The notes: generated by a model from the sequence alone, not told the origin. Counted from the stretch's first letter, positions 1 to 9,006 are shown. The stretch is DNA of 64,000 nucleotides from Halosolutus halophilus (GCF_022869805.1 NZ_CP094974.1:4712001-4776000); one strand, 5' to 3'. A program made the numbers and translations.

Positions 1-1019
1 GTATCGAAGCGGCACTCGAGGAACTCGGCGACGACGTCGTGATCCTCGGACACAACTACCAGCGACGCGAGATCGTCGAGCACGCCGACTTCGTCGGTGA
101 CTCCTACCAGCTCTCGACGGAGGCGGCGAACGCGGACGCCGAGTACGTGATCTTCGGCGGCGTCACGTTCATGGCCGAGAGCGCGGACATCATCACCGAC
201 GACGACCAGACCGTCATCCTCCCGAGCATGGAGGCGTCGTGTCCGATGGCCGGGATGGCCGAGGCCCTTCAGGTCGACAGCGCGTGGGCCGAGATCACCG
301 CGGCCGCGCCCGAAGCAGACATCGTCCCGATCACCTACATGAACTCCTACGCGGACCTGAAGGCCTTCTGTGCGAGCCAGGGCGGCCTCGTCTGCACCTC
401 CTCGAACGCGCACGAGGCGTTCGAGTACGCCTTCGAGAGGGGTGACAAGGTCCTCTTCTTGCCCGACAAACACCTCGGGGAGAACACGGCCCACCGACTG
501 GGCATGGAAGACGAAATCGCCGAGTGGGACCCGTGGGATCCCGACGGGAAAGACGCCGACGAAGTCGCCGAGAGCGACATCATCCTCTGGGACGGCTACT
601 GCCAGGTCCACGAGCGGTTCCGCGAGGACCACGTCGAGGCGATTCGCGCCGAACACGACGACGCGAAGGTCGTCGTCCACCCCGAATGTCGACGCGAGGT
701 CGTCGAGGCCGCCGACAGGGCCGGCTCGACGGCGACGATCTGCGAGACGATCGAAACGGCCGACCCCGGCGAAACGTGGGCGATCGGCACCGAGATCCAC
801 CTCACCGAGCACCTCCAGCGCTGGTACCCCGAGGTGAACGTGCTGCCGCTGTGTGGCGACGCGTGCATGGACTGCAACGCCATGCGTCAGATCGACCCCA
901 ACTACCTCACCTGGGTGCTGGAAGAACTGGTCGAGGGACGTGAACGCAACGTAATCGAGGTCGCCCCCGAGGAGAAAGAGCTCGCGGAACTGGCGCTCGA
1001 TCGAATGCTCGAGATCTGA
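1..1019 (+). CDS. nadA: Quinolinate synthase A, 5' end outside the window
   Basis: NadA condenses iminoaspartate (made by NadB) with dihydroxyacetone phosphate to give quinolinate, using an oxygen-sensitive [4Fe-4S] cluster in the cytoplasm. The frame is open from base 3, so the true start lies upstream; the GTG at 39 is internal, since residues before HNYQ are conserved in the family. About 338 residues are visible. The three expected cluster cysteine regions are present: MEASCPMAGMA, HPECRREV and the C-terminal CGDACMDCNAM. nadB follows after 4 bases, so the two are one transcription unit. Assignment is firm; only the N-terminus is missing. Confidence 0.96.
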   Translation, partial: IEAALEELGDDVVILGHNYQRREIVEHADFVGDSYQLSTEAANADAEYVIFGGVTFMAESADIITDDDQTVILPSMEASCPMAGMAEALQVDSAWAEITAAAPEADIVPITYMNSYADLKAFCASQGGLVCTSSNAHEAFEYAFERGDKVLFLPDKHLGENTAHRLGMEDEIAEWDPWDPDGKDADEVAESDIILWDGYCQVHERFREDHVEAIRAEHDDAKVVVHPECRREVVEAADRAGSTATICETIETADPGETWAIGTEIHLTEHLQRWYPEVNVLPLCGDACMDCNAMRQIDPNYLTWVLEELVEGRERNVIEVAPEEKELAELALDRMLEI

Positions 1020-1023
1020 TTCC

Positions 1024-2595
1024 ATGACCGAGACTCCACCAGACGCCCACACGGACGGGGATACGAACGCGGAGACCGCGGACGTCCTCGTCGTCGGCAG
1101 CGGGATCGCCGGCTGTGCGGCGGCCCTCGCGGCCGCCCGGGAGGGTGCCGAGGTGCTCCTGATGACCAAGGCCGAGCGGCCCGACGACGCCAGCACCGAC
1201 TGGGCACAGGGCGGCATCTCGACCACCCGCGGCGACCCGGAGAGCCTCAAAGCGGACATCCTCGAGGCCAGCGACTGGACGGCCGATCCCGACGCCGTCG
1301 ACGTCCTCGTCGCGGACGCCGACGACGCCGTCGAGGACGTCCTGCTCGACACGCTCGGGATCGGCTTCGACGAGTCCGCGGACGGCGAGTTCGACTACAC
1401 CCGCGAGGCTGCCCACTCCGAGTCCCGCATCCTCCACGTCGACGCCGCGACCGGGTCGCACATCCTCCGACCGTTCCTGAACCACGTCGACGACCACGAT
1501 CGGATCGAGGTGCGCCAGGACACCGCCGCGCTCGAGTTGATCACCCACGAGGGCCGCGTCCACGGCGTGGTAAGCGACGACGAACCGACGGGCAAGCCGA
1601 TCTACGCCGGCGCGACGATCCTCGCGACCGGCGGGATCGGCGCGCTCTACACCCGATCGACCAACCCGGACGACGCGACCGGCGACGGCATCGCCATGGC
1701 CGCGCTCGCGGGTGCGGACGTCGAGGATCTCGAGTACATCCAGTTCCACCCGACGGCCTACGATGGCGACGATCCCTTCCTGCTCTCGGAGGCACTTCGG
1801 GGGGAGGGCGCAGTACTGCGAAATGGCGACGGCGAGCAGTTCATGGCGGACTACCACCCGCAGGGCGACCTCGCACCGCGGGACGTCGTCGCCCGTGCGG
1901 TCGAGACCGAACGCGAAGCGACCGGGGAGGTCGTCCTCGACGTGAGTCCGCTCGAGTTCGAGGCCGAGTATCCGGACATCGCCGACACGTGTCGCGATCG
2001 CGGCATCGAGGGCGACGAGATTCCCGTCGCACCCTGCGAGCACTTCCTGTGTGGCGGGATCGACGTCGACGATCGCGGTCGAACGAGCCTCGATCGGCTC
2101 TACGCGGTCGGCGAGTGTGCCCGGACGGGCGTCCACGGCGCGAACCGCCTCGCGAGTACGAGCCTGCTAGAGGGACTCGTCTGGGGGCTGCGCGCGGGCG
2201 AGGACGCGGTCGGCGAGGCGCAACGCGCCTCGAAGCGAAGCGGTGAAACCGCGGAACGGGCCGATGCCGAGGTCGTCGAAGCGCCCGAACTCCGCGACAG
2301 CGATCCGGCCCTGCCAGATCGCTTCGCCGCCCAGAAGTTCACCCGGCTGAATCGGACGATGGACGAGGCGCTCGGCCTCGAACGCGATCCCGCCGCGATC
2401 GGCCGCGCGAGTGCCGTCCTCCGGCGGCTCAAAGGCGAGGTCGACGCTTACATCCGAACGCGGACGGCTCGAGACCTCTACGAACTCCGTAACGCCAGCG
2501 TCGTGGCGCTGCTGATCGCGCGCGCGGCGAGCGAGAATCGCGAGTCGGTCGGGTGTCACTACGTCCGAGAGGACGACGTGGCCAGCACGCAGTAA
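1024..2595 (+). CDS. nadB: L-aspartate oxidase
   Basis: FAD-dependent oxidation of L-aspartate to iminoaspartate, the first step of de novo NAD synthesis. The N-terminal Rossmann motif GSGIAGCAAAL (about residues 25-35) binds FAD. The family landmarks DWAQGGIS, QFHPTA, EALRGEGA and the C-terminal HGANRLASTSLLEG are all present, followed by the helical fumarate-reductase-type C-terminal domain. The ATG at 1024 lies 4 bases after the nadA stop. The linker between the flavin domain and the helical domain (about residues 395-412) is coded by two adjacent short palindromes, listed separately. 523 residues is normal for the family. Confidence 0.95.
   Translation: MTETPPDAHTDGDTNAETADVLVVGSGIAGCAAALAAAREGAEVLLMTKAERPDDASTDWAQGGISTTRGDPESLKADILEASDWTADPDAVDVLVADADDAVEDVLLDTLGIGFDESADGEFDYTREAAHSESRILHVDAATGSHILRPFLNHVDDHDRIEVRQDTAALELITHEGRVHGVVSDDEPTGKPIYAGATILATGGIGALYTRSTNPDDATGDGIAMAALAGADVEDLEYIQFHPTAYDGDDPFLLSEALRGEGAVLRNGDGEQFMADYHPQGDLAPRDVVARAVETEREATGEVVLDVSPLEFEAEYPDIADTCRDRGIEGDEIPVAPCEHFLCGGIDVDDRGRTSLDRLYAVGECARTGVHGANRLASTSLLEGLVWGLRAGEDAVGEAQRASKRSGETAERADAEVVEAPELRDSDPALPDRFAAQKFTRLNRTMDEALGLERDPAAIGRASAVLRRLKGEVDAYIRTRTARDLYELRNASVVALLIARAASENRESVGCHYVREDDVASTQ
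2214..2252. repeat. Two in-frame palindromes inside nadB
   Basis: CGAGGCGC-AAC-GCGCCTCG at 2214-2232 (8-base perfect arms, 3-base loop) is followed by GCGGT-GAA-ACCGC at 2240-2252. They code for about residues 397-410, a linker rich in Arg, Ser and Glu. The first one has the same arms as a palindrome inside the TrpD-like gene at 17902-17920. They may be small mobile palindromes tolerated in a flexible loop; that origin is inference. Confidence 0.7.
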
Positions 2596-2662
2596 CGCAG
2601 TAGCGCAGTAGCGACTCGGCGGGAACACGCGCCGCCGTTCGCGCCCTGACCAGGAGTGGCCG

Positions 2663-3811
2663 TTACGGTCGCCGTTCGGAGGTGATCGGTTCCGATCCGG
2701 TCCCGATCGATGCGGTCGAATCTGACGCGCCGTCATCGTCGCTCGCAGTAGCCGTCTGCAGATTGATGTCGCGTTGCGGAAACGGAATCTCGATCTCCGC
2801 CGCGGTTAGCGCCTTGTACATCGACCGGTTGAGTACGTGTCGCGTTTTGCTGGCGCGAGTCGGCGACGGGATCCAGCAGAGGAGTTCGTACTCGAGCGCC
2901 GAATCGCCGAAGGCTCGAAATCGCATCCGCGGTTTCGGCGAATCGAGGACGAGCGATTCCTCGCGGGCGATGTCCAGTACGAGTTCCTCGAACGCGTCGA
3001 TATCCGTCCCGTAGGCGACGCCGATGGGGATCTTGAGTCGCTTCCGACGCTGGGGTGCCGACTGGTTGATGACCTTCGCAGCGTTCAACGCCGCGTTCGG
3101 AACCGTGACGAGGACTTCGTCGCGCATCATCAGCGTCGTCGATCGGACGCCGACGGTGACGACGGTCCCGGCCTCGCCCGAGTCGAGTTCGATGTAGTCG
3201 CCGAGTTTGTACGTGTCGTCGAAATACAGCGCGATACCGCCGAAGAAATTGGCGACGGTGTCTCGGGCGGCGAAACCGACGGCGATGCCCGCGACGCCCG
3301 CCGCTCCGAGCAGCGGCGAAATACTGTACTCCCACAGCGACAGCAAGACGCCGATCGTGCCGACGAACACGATCAACGTCCAGACGTTCGAGAAGACCGG
3401 TGCGAAGTCGAAGCGCGAGCCCCTGTCCTTGATCTCCTCGACGAACCGGTTGACGACCCGGTTGGAGGCGAAGGCCCACGCGACGATGATGACGGACAGC
3501 GACGGCTTCCCGAAGAACGTATCGAGCTGTTCGGGCGAGAGCAGGACGTTCTCGCTGATCGAGGGGATCTGCGTGAGCAAATAGACGCCCGCCAGCGCGG
3601 CCGTCAGAACGACCGGTATCCGGAGTTCCTGGACGAGGATGTAATCGTACTGGGTCCTCGTGCGACTGGTATAGCCCAGCAGCGTCCGGAGGACGACAAC
3701 TTCGAGGAGGACGGCAATCCCGAGCGAGATTCCCACGAGCAGCGCGGTCGCTTGCCAGGCGGGTACTCCCTCGAACAGCGAGGTGAGCGGACCGAGGAGG
3801 ACGTCGATCAT
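2663..3811 (-). CDS. MscS-type mechanosensitive ion channel
   Basis: Membrane channel that opens under membrane tension to release solutes in hypo-osmotic shock. Several hydrophobic segments precede the core (about residues 20-45, 65-85, 100-118, 140-185). The pore-lining helix and start of the beta domain show GFAARDTVANFFGG, followed by the typical MscS beta-domain sequence GDYIEL and VPNAALNAAKVIN. 382 residues is typical of the small-conductance group. Transcribed toward nadB and away from nadC, so it separates nadAB from nadC. ATG at 3811 chosen because hydrophobic sequence begins directly after it. Confidence 0.9.
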   Translation of the reverse strand: MIDVLLGPLTSLFEGVPAWQATALLVGISLGIAVLLEVVVLRTLLGYTSRTRTQYDYILVQELRIPVVLTAALAGVYLLTQIPSISENVLLSPEQLDTFFGKPSLSVIIVAWAFASNRVVNRFVEEIKDRGSRFDFAPVFSNVWTLIVFVGTIGVLLSLWEYSISPLLGAAGVAGIAVGFAARDTVANFFGGIALYFDDTYKLGDYIELDSGEAGTVVTVGVRSTTLMMRDEVLVTVPNAALNAAKVINQSAPQRRKRLKIPIGVAYGTDIDAFEELVLDIAREESLVLDSPKPRMRFRAFGDSALEYELLCWIPSPTRASKTRHVLNRSMYKALTAAEIEIPFPQRDINLQTATASDDDGASDSTASIGTGSEPITSERRP

Positions 3812-3976
3812 GGCTGAAACAGGGCGATGATCGACGTAACTGTTTTTGCATCCTGAGCGTCACGTCTTCCTGACCGTCAGCGGTCGTGCCCGTATCGGTC
3901 GACGCCGACCGGGCGGACGGTTCCAAAAACGGGTGCTTTATTCTCACCGGGCCCGCATCCGCGCACAACGAGTCGC

Positions 3977-4798
3977 ATGATCACCGATCTGCAGATCGAT
4001 CGCTGGCTCCGCGAGGACGTCGGCCACCACGACGTCACGAACCAGGTCCCCGGCGAGACGACTGGGCGACTCGTCGCGAAGGAATCCGGCGTCGTCGCGG
4101 GCCTCGACGCTGCACGCGCCGTCTTCGACTACCTCGATGTCGACGTGTGCGAGTCGACCGAGGACGGAACGTCGATCGAGGCCGGTGACACGCTCCTTCG
4201 CATCGAGGGGCCCGCACGCGACGTGCTCCGCGGCGAACGCGTCGCCGTGAACCTCGCAGGTCACGCGTCCGGGATCGCGACGCGGACCGACAGCGTCGTC
4301 GAGCGTGTTCGCACCGAGTCCGACGACGTCCGGATCGCCGCGACCCGCAAGACTACGCCCGGCCTCCGCGGCATCGAGAAACGGGCCGTCGTCGCGGGCG
4401 GCGGCGACACCCACCGGCTCGATCTCTCGCACATGGTCATGGTCAAGGACAACCACGTCAACGAGATGGGACTCGAGGGCGCGATCGAACACTTCCAGGA
4501 CCGGACCTCCTTCGCGACGAAAATCGACGTCGAAGTCGAAGTGGTCGACGACGCACCGCGAGCCGCCGCGGCGGGCGCGGATATCGTCCTCCTCGACAAC
4601 ATGACGCCCGCGGAGAACCGGGCAGCCGTCGATCGGCTCCGCGCGGAGGGCCACGACGAGGTCCTCGTCGAAGCCAGCGGCGGGATCACGATCGAGTCCG
4701 TCGCTGAGTACGCCGCAACGGGCGTCGACGTGATCTCGATGGGATCGCTCACGCACTCGGCACCGTCGCTGGATCTGTCGTTCCGGACCGGTGAGTAG
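3977..4798 (+). CDS. nadC: Nicotinate-nucleotide pyrophosphorylase (quinolinate phosphoribosyltransferase)
   Basis: Converts quinolinate and PRPP to nicotinate mononucleotide, CO2 and pyrophosphate, completing the pathway begun by nadA and nadB upstream. The N-terminal domain carries REDVGHHDVTN; the barrel shows RKTTPGLRGIEK (substrate-binding Arg/Lys), GGGDTHRLDLSHMVMVKDNH, and EVEVV..LLDNM phosphate-loop sequences, ending with EASGGI and GVDVISMGSLTHS. 273 residues, normal. A T-rich TATA-like stretch at about 3934-3943 suggests its own promoter, which is needed because mscS lies between it and nadB on the other strand. Confidence 0.96.
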   Translation: MITDLQIDRWLREDVGHHDVTNQVPGETTGRLVAKESGVVAGLDAARAVFDYLDVDVCESTEDGTSIEAGDTLLRIEGPARDVLRGERVAVNLAGHASGIATRTDSVVERVRTESDDVRIAATRKTTPGLRGIEKRAVVAGGGDTHRLDLSHMVMVKDNHVNEMGLEGAIEHFQDRTSFATKIDVEVEVVDDAPRAAAAGADIVLLDNMTPAENRAAVDRLRAEGHDEVLVEASGGITIESVAEYAATGVDVISMGSLTHSAPSLDLSFRTGE

Positions 4799-4832
4799 GG
4801 CCCGCAGTCGAGCATCGCGACCCCGTTCGTGG

Positions 4833-5267
4833 TCACTCCGCCCCGGTGCCGTCGGGCGCGTATCGATCGACGAGTTCGGCGACGAACCAGAGTTTGAGCC
4901 CCATCGTGGCGATCGTCGCCAGGAGCGTCCGAACAGGCTGTCGTCGGTACGCAGCGTACAGATTGTAGCAGAACACCGGAACCTGTACGAGGTTCAGCAC
5001 CTGCGGAAACCCGAGCCCGAGCAGCGGGTTGCCGTCGTCGGTCCACTGCTGTTCGGCGCGCACGACCCGGAACATCCAGTCGTCGGTCGCCGTTTCGGGA
5101 TCGGGTTCCGGAAACAGAATCGGATTGACGAGTACGAACAGTCCCGTCAGGGCGAGCAGCCACCACTTCCGGGCGTAGAGGGCGAACACGAGGACGGGAT
5201 AGGTGGCGAGACGACTCCATCCGCTGTTCGGATTCGCGTGTCGATCCCAGACGGACTCGGGGAGCAT
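4833..5267 (-). CDS. DUF6653-type small membrane protein
   Basis: Protein of 144 residues that I recognise as the haloarchaeal DUF6653 family, function unknown. It begins MLPESVWDRHANPNSGWSR, followed by a hydrophobic hairpin (about residues 22-50, with YARKWW and LFVLVNPILFPEP) and a second hydrophobic region around residues 85-125. The ATG at 5267 is preferred to an upstream start at 5375, because the extra 36 residues are polar, Arg-rich and unlike a membrane protein N-terminus. Convergent with nadC. Confidence 0.7.
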   Translation of the reverse strand: MLPESVWDRHANPNSGWSRLATYPVLVFALYARKWWLLALTGLFVLVNPILFPEPDPETATDDWMFRVVRAEQQWTDDGNPLLGLGFPQVLNLVQVPVFCYNLYAAYRRQPVRTLLATIATMGLKLWFVAELVDRYAPDGTGAE

Positions 5268-5403
5268 AGGGAAGACCAGGGTGAGCGCGTCCAAACCCGT
5301 TTCGCTAGAATCCGGCCGGACACGCGTTCGGTGGGGGACTCCGGGCTGAATCCGGTCGCGTTGCTCCCTCCCCACCGATCGATCTTTTTCGCTGGCTCGA
5401 CCA

Positions 5404-6105
5404 GTGTCCCCCGTGACGGAGCCGATCCGAATCTGCGAGGAGCACGGCCCGTTCGGCGGCGAGCGCGAACGCTGTCCCGTCTGCAGTGCCCGCGGCGCGC
5501 AGTTGCTGTCGGGACCCCAGCGACGCCAACTCTCGAAGTTCTTGAGCGGTGCACTTCGGCACTTTCCGGACGACGCGGAATTCGATCTCGACGATCGGGG
5601 GTGGGTGAGCTACGACGCGCTCGTCGACGCGGTCGAAGACAGGTACGACTGGGCCATCCCGGAGCACGTCGCCGCGGTGATCGCGACGGACCCGAAGGGC
5701 CGATTCGAGCGTCCCGACGTCGATGCGTCGACCGCCGAGTCGATCGCCGGTTGCGTCCGTGCCGCGTACGGCCACTCCGTAGACGTCGACCTCGAACCCA
5801 CCGACGCGCCGGTCCCCGACGAACTGTACCACGGGACCGCTCCCGGGAACCTCGCATCGATCCGCGAGGAGGGGCTGCAACCGATGTCACGGCAGCGGGT
5901 CCACCTGTCGGGAAGCCGCGCGGGAGCGCGTCGCGTCGGCCGTCGCCGCGCGAACGACCCGATCGTGCTCGTCGTCGACGCTGCGCGGATGCTCGCGGAC
6001 GGTCACCGGATCGCGAAACGGGGTGTGGAAACGTACACTACCGACCGGGTCCCGCCCGACTACGTCGAGGTCGACGTGGAGTCGTCGGACTTCGAGCGGG
6101 AGTGA
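5404..6105 (+). CDS. kptA: RNA 2'-phosphotransferase (Tpt1/KptA family)
   Basis: NAD-dependent removal of an internal 2'-phosphate from RNA, classically at the tRNA splice junction. After an N-terminal Cys/His segment (ICEEHGPFGGERERCPVC), which looks like a small zinc-binding module, the core shows LSKFLSGALRHFP with the conserved Arg-His, YHGTAPGNLASIREEGL, and MSRQRVHLS with the next conserved Arg and His. 233 residues. Start may be the GTG at 5404 or the GTG at 5413. The 3' end overlaps the tail of the convergent GNAT gene by 46 bases. Confidence 0.9.
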   Translation: MSPVTEPIRICEEHGPFGGERERCPVCSARGAQLLSGPQRRQLSKFLSGALRHFPDDAEFDLDDRGWVSYDALVDAVEDRYDWAIPEHVAAVIATDPKGRFERPDVDASTAESIAGCVRAAYGHSVDVDLEPTDAPVPDELYHGTAPGNLASIREEGLQPMSRQRVHLSGSRAGARRVGRRRANDPIVLVVDAARMLADGHRIAKRGVETYTTDRVPPDYVEVDVESSDFERE

Positions 6106-6617
6106 GCCGTGCGGTCGTTCTCCTCCGAGGCACCGCGGTCTGGCGTGCCGACGAACGACTTCTCCATCGAGACGAACTCGCCAGCCCACCCCGGCTGCCC
6201 CGGCAGGCCGATCGGTTCGTACCCCCGTGACCGGTACCACTCGAGCAGGAAGGGGTGGTCCCTGAACGTCGTCAGTCGGAGCCGATCGTCGCCCCGTTCC
6301 CGGGCGAGGGCCTCGGCTCGATCGAGCAACAGGGTCGCGATCCCCTCCCGCTGACGTTCCGGGACGACCGCGAGGCGTTCGACGCTCGGCACGGTGTCGT
6401 CGACCAGGCGAAGCGTCCCGATCAGCGCCCCGTCGTCTTCGGCGACGAAGCTGATCCCGTCTCGATCGAACCACGAACCGATCGTCCCGGCGCCGACGTC
6501 GGCCAGGCGAGTCCGGTACCCGAGTTCGGCAGCCGTCGCATACGCTGTCCGGTAACAGCGTGCGATCGCAGCCGCGTCGTCGCCGCTCGCACGACGGATC
6601 TCGGGGTCGGTAGTCAC
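6060..6617 (-). CDS. GNAT family N-acetyltransferase
   Basis: Predicted acetyl-CoA-dependent acyltransferase, 185 residues, substrate unknown. The acetyl-CoA binding motif A reads VERLAVVPERQREGIATLL, preceded by the beta-bulge FVAEDDGALIGTLRLVD and followed by the typical FLLEWYRSRGYEPIG. I choose the GTG at 6617 (VTTDPEIRRASGDD) because the fold begins there; an upstream GTG would add 33 residues of low-quality sequence. The polar last 30 residues overlap the 3' end of kptA on the other strand. Confidence 0.8.
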   Translation of the reverse strand: MTTDPEIRRASGDDAAAIARCYRTAYATAAELGYRTRLADVGAGTIGSWFDRDGISFVAEDDGALIGTLRLVDDTVPSVERLAVVPERQREGIATLLLDRAEALARERGDDRLRLTTFRDHPFLLEWYRSRGYEPIGLPGQPGWAGEFVSMEKSFVGTPDRGASEENDRTAHSRSKSDDSTSTST

Positions 6618-6653
6618 GGCTGAAGAGAGGCGTCGGACGGGTAAAACCGTCAC

Positions 6654-6676
6654 GCAAGCCTCAGCTGCCGGCTTGC
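6654..6676. other. Stem-loop between divergent GNAT and aldehyde dehydrogenase genes
   Basis: GCAAGCC at 6654-6660 pairs with GGCTTGC at 6670-6676 across a 9-base loop. It sits about 47-69 bases before the aldehyde dehydrogenase ATG, just upstream of its TATA-like TTATCG at about 6694. It could be an operator for one or both divergent genes. Function is inferred from position only. Confidence 0.35.
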
Positions 6677-6722
6677 CCGTGCATGTCTCTCCCTTATCGA
6701 CGCTGCGCCGGTTCACTCATCC

Positions 6723-8198
6723 ATGCCGGACGATCTCCCGCTGACACCCGACTCGGGCTGGAACGCGCTGTATCTCGCCGGGAAGTGGACCGATCCCGGC
6801 GATCGAGATTCGATCGAGGTCGAGAACCCCTACACGCGCGAATCGATCGCGACGGTTCCGGCGGGGACGACGGACGACGTCGATCGGGCCTACGAGACCG
6901 CCGCCGACGCACAGGCGTCGTGGGCCGACCAGCCGCCCCAGCGCCGGGCGGGCGCCGTGACGGCGGCGCTCGAGTTCGTTCGCGAGCACCGCGGGGAGAT
7001 CGTCGAGTTGCTCGCCCGCGAATCGGGCAGCACGCACGTCAAGAGCGACGTCGAGATCCAGACCGCTCGCGGGATGATGCAGGAGGCGGCGAGCTACCCG
7101 TTCCGGATGAAAGGCCAACACGCCGAATCGATCGTGCCCGGCAAGGAGAACGTGGTCGAGCGCCAGCCCGCCGGGGTCGTCGGCGTCATCTCGCCGTGGA
7201 ACTTCCCCCTGCACCTGTCGATGCGGGCCGTCGCGCCCGCGATCGCGACCGGGAACGCGGTCGTGCTCAAACCCGCCTCGAACACGCCGATCACCGGGGG
7301 CCTGTTGCTCGCACGGATCTTCGAGGAGGCCGGACTTCCGGAGGGCGTGCTTTCGGTCGTTCCCGGCCGGGGCTCCGACATCGGCGACGCGATCGCGGAT
7401 CACGAGCTTCCCCGCGTACTCGCGTTCACGGGATCGACCGAAATCGGTCAGCGGGTCGCGAAAAAAGCCGCGAACAACTGTGCGCTGCCCGCCCTCGAAC
7501 TCGGCGGGAACAACGTCCACGTCGTCACCGAGAACGCCGACATCGATCGCGCCGTCGACGGCGGCGTCTTCGGGTCGTTCCTCCACCAGGGCCAGGCCTG
7601 CATCTCGATCAACCGCCATCTCGTCCACGAGGACCTGTACGACGACTACGTCGACGCCCTGGCCGATCGCGCGACGAGCCTTCCGACAGGCGATCCGACC
7701 GCCGACGACACGATCATCGGCCCGGTCATCGACGAAACCCAGCGGGACACGATGCTCGAATTCGTGCAGGATTCGATCGACGCCGGCGCGACTGTCGAGA
7801 CCGGCGGCGACCACGACGGACTGATCGTGGAGCCGACGGTGCTCTCGGACGCCGAAAACGACATGGCCGCCGCGTGTAACGAACACTTCGGCCCGATCGC
7901 ACCCGTCGTCCCATATTCGAGCGACGCGGAGGCGATCGAACTGGCGAACGACACGATCCACGGCCTCTCCGGGTCGGTTCACAGCGAGGACCTCGACCAG
8001 GCCCGCCGGATCGCGGACGGGATCGAGACGGGAATGATCCACGTCAACGACCAGCCGATGAACGACGAGCCCCACGTCCCCTTCGGCGGGATGAAACAGT
8101 CCGGTCTGGGCCGGTACAACGCCGACTCGATTCTCGAGGAACTCACGACGACGAAGTGGGTCTCGATCCAGCGCGAGCCGCGGGAGTACCCGTTCTGA
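6723..8198 (+). CDS. NAD(P)-dependent aldehyde dehydrogenase
   Basis: Oxidises an aldehyde to the acid. Recognisable landmarks in order: PWNFPLHLS (cofactor binding), the Lys in VVLKPASNTP, FTGSTEIGQRV, the general-base Glu in LELGGNN, the catalytic Cys in QGQACISINR, and EHFGPIAPVVPY. 491 residues. The sequence resembles the benzaldehyde/vanillin dehydrogenase branch, so an aromatic aldehyde is possible. It could also supply the aldehyde-oxidising step that the C-terminal half of PaaZ performs in bacteria, but it lies 19 kb from the paa genes. Substrate not determinable here. TTATCG about 25 bases upstream suggests a leaderless start. Confidence 0.9.
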   Translation: MPDDLPLTPDSGWNALYLAGKWTDPGDRDSIEVENPYTRESIATVPAGTTDDVDRAYETAADAQASWADQPPQRRAGAVTAALEFVREHRGEIVELLARESGSTHVKSDVEIQTARGMMQEAASYPFRMKGQHAESIVPGKENVVERQPAGVVGVISPWNFPLHLSMRAVAPAIATGNAVVLKPASNTPITGGLLLARIFEEAGLPEGVLSVVPGRGSDIGDAIADHELPRVLAFTGSTEIGQRVAKKAANNCALPALELGGNNVHVVTENADIDRAVDGGVFGSFLHQGQACISINRHLVHEDLYDDYVDALADRATSLPTGDPTADDTIIGPVIDETQRDTMLEFVQDSIDAGATVETGGDHDGLIVEPTVLSDAENDMAAACNEHFGPIAPVVPYSSDAEAIELANDTIHGLSGSVHSEDLDQARRIADGIETGMIHVNDQPMNDEPHVPFGGMKQSGLGRYNADSILEELTTTKWVSIQREPREYPF

Positions 8199-8246
8199 CG
8201 GGCTGATCGCTTCTGACGGGGCCGATCGGTCGGGTACGATCGATCG

Positions 8247-8489
8247 TCACTCGAAGAACGAGAGGACCCGTTTCCAGCCCCAGATCGTCAGCGCGATCGC
8301 GACCGCGATCAAGAAGAGGATCAGAGGCACGGCGTCGATCGCGGGCCCTCCCGCCGGGACGAGGACCTCGAGCCAGCCGTACCGGTGGAGGATGGCGAGG
8401 CCGACGGCGACGAGGACGGAACCGACGACGATCATCGCCGCCATCCGGTTCTCCTCGACGGTCGATCGATCGCGGTCCGGAGCGCCCAT
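8247..8489 (-). CDS. Small two-helix membrane protein
   Basis: 80 residues: a short polar N-terminus (MGAPDRDRSTVEENR), one hydrophobic helix (about residues 17-40, with MIVVGSVLVAVGLAIL), a Pro/Gly turn, and a second helix (about residues 52-70, with VPLILFLIAVAIALTIWGW) ending in a positively charged tail. No family recognised. ATG at 8489 is chosen since upstream in-frame sequence overlaps tRNA-like repeats. Convergent with the aldehyde dehydrogenase. Confidence 0.6.
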   Translation of the reverse strand: MGAPDRDRSTVEENRMAAMIVVGSVLVAVGLAILHRYGWLEVLVPAGGPAIDAVPLILFLIAVAIALTIWGWKRVLSFFE

Positions 8490-8721
8490 GGTGTCCGTCG
8501 CGTGCCGAGTCGTGACGAACGCGTGAAACGGTGCGCCCTGCACCCTCCGGCCGATCGGCGGGCAGGGGCTGATCCGATCGACTCGGACGCGTCTCCACGA
8601 AGTTACTGGCTCGGGATCGAGCGTCTTGTACGGGACTCGCCGTCTCACTGGGCTCGATCGGGTTCGAGCGTCGACTCTCGGCCTTCTGCTACTGTTGTGA
8701 GCGAATCGAGAGCAACAGCAG

Positions 8722-8821
8722 TGCGAGGGACGGGATTTGAACCCCGCCCAAGACGGTCCGGGTCGTTCGCTTCGCTCACGTCCGGGCTGCGACTTCTCTC
8801 GTTCGAATCCCGTGTCTCGCA
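8722..8821. repeat. tRNA 3'-end echoes as an inverted pair
   Basis: 8722-8743 (minus-strand sense) repeats the T-arm/acceptor end of the neighbouring tRNA-Leu with one difference over 22 bases. 8800-8821 carries a similar T-arm/acceptor end on the opposite strand, TTCGAATCCCGTGTCTCGCA. Between them lies about 56 bases with GTCCGGG direct repeats and a TTCGCTTCGCTCAC core. No D-arm or anticodon arm can be formed, so this is not a working tRNA. It looks like the remnant of tRNA-targeted integration or a tRNA-derived repeat. Confidence 0.65.
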
Positions 8822-8852
8822 TACACGACTCTCACTGTCGTTCGAGTCGGTA

Positions 8853-8937
8853 TGCGAGGGAAGGGATTTGAACCCTCGGACCCCTACGGGAGCGGGTCTT
8901 AAGCCCACCGCCGTTGGCCTGCTTGGCTACCCTCGCA
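8853..8937 (-). tRNA. tRNA-Leu(UAA)
   Basis: 85-base gene read on the minus strand. Acceptor GCGAGGG pairs with CCCTCGC, followed by discriminator A, with no encoded CCA. The anticodon stem GTGGG/CCCGC holds loop CTTAAGA, giving anticodon TAA (plus-strand 8899-8901), which reads UUA. The long variable arm CTCCCGTAGGGGT and the T-arm with GGTTCAAATCC are typical of class II tRNA-Leu. No intron is needed to fold it. Confidence 0.95.
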
Positions 8938-9006
8938 CAGAAGCGCACCCGCAAGTAGTCCCCCGCCGGGAATGTGCGTTTCGATGTCCGTGCCGGATTG
9001 GAGACC

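Noticed and set aside
8722-8821. A second tRNA gene
   Set aside because: T-arm ends are present, but no D-arm, anticodon arm or matching acceptor can be formed.
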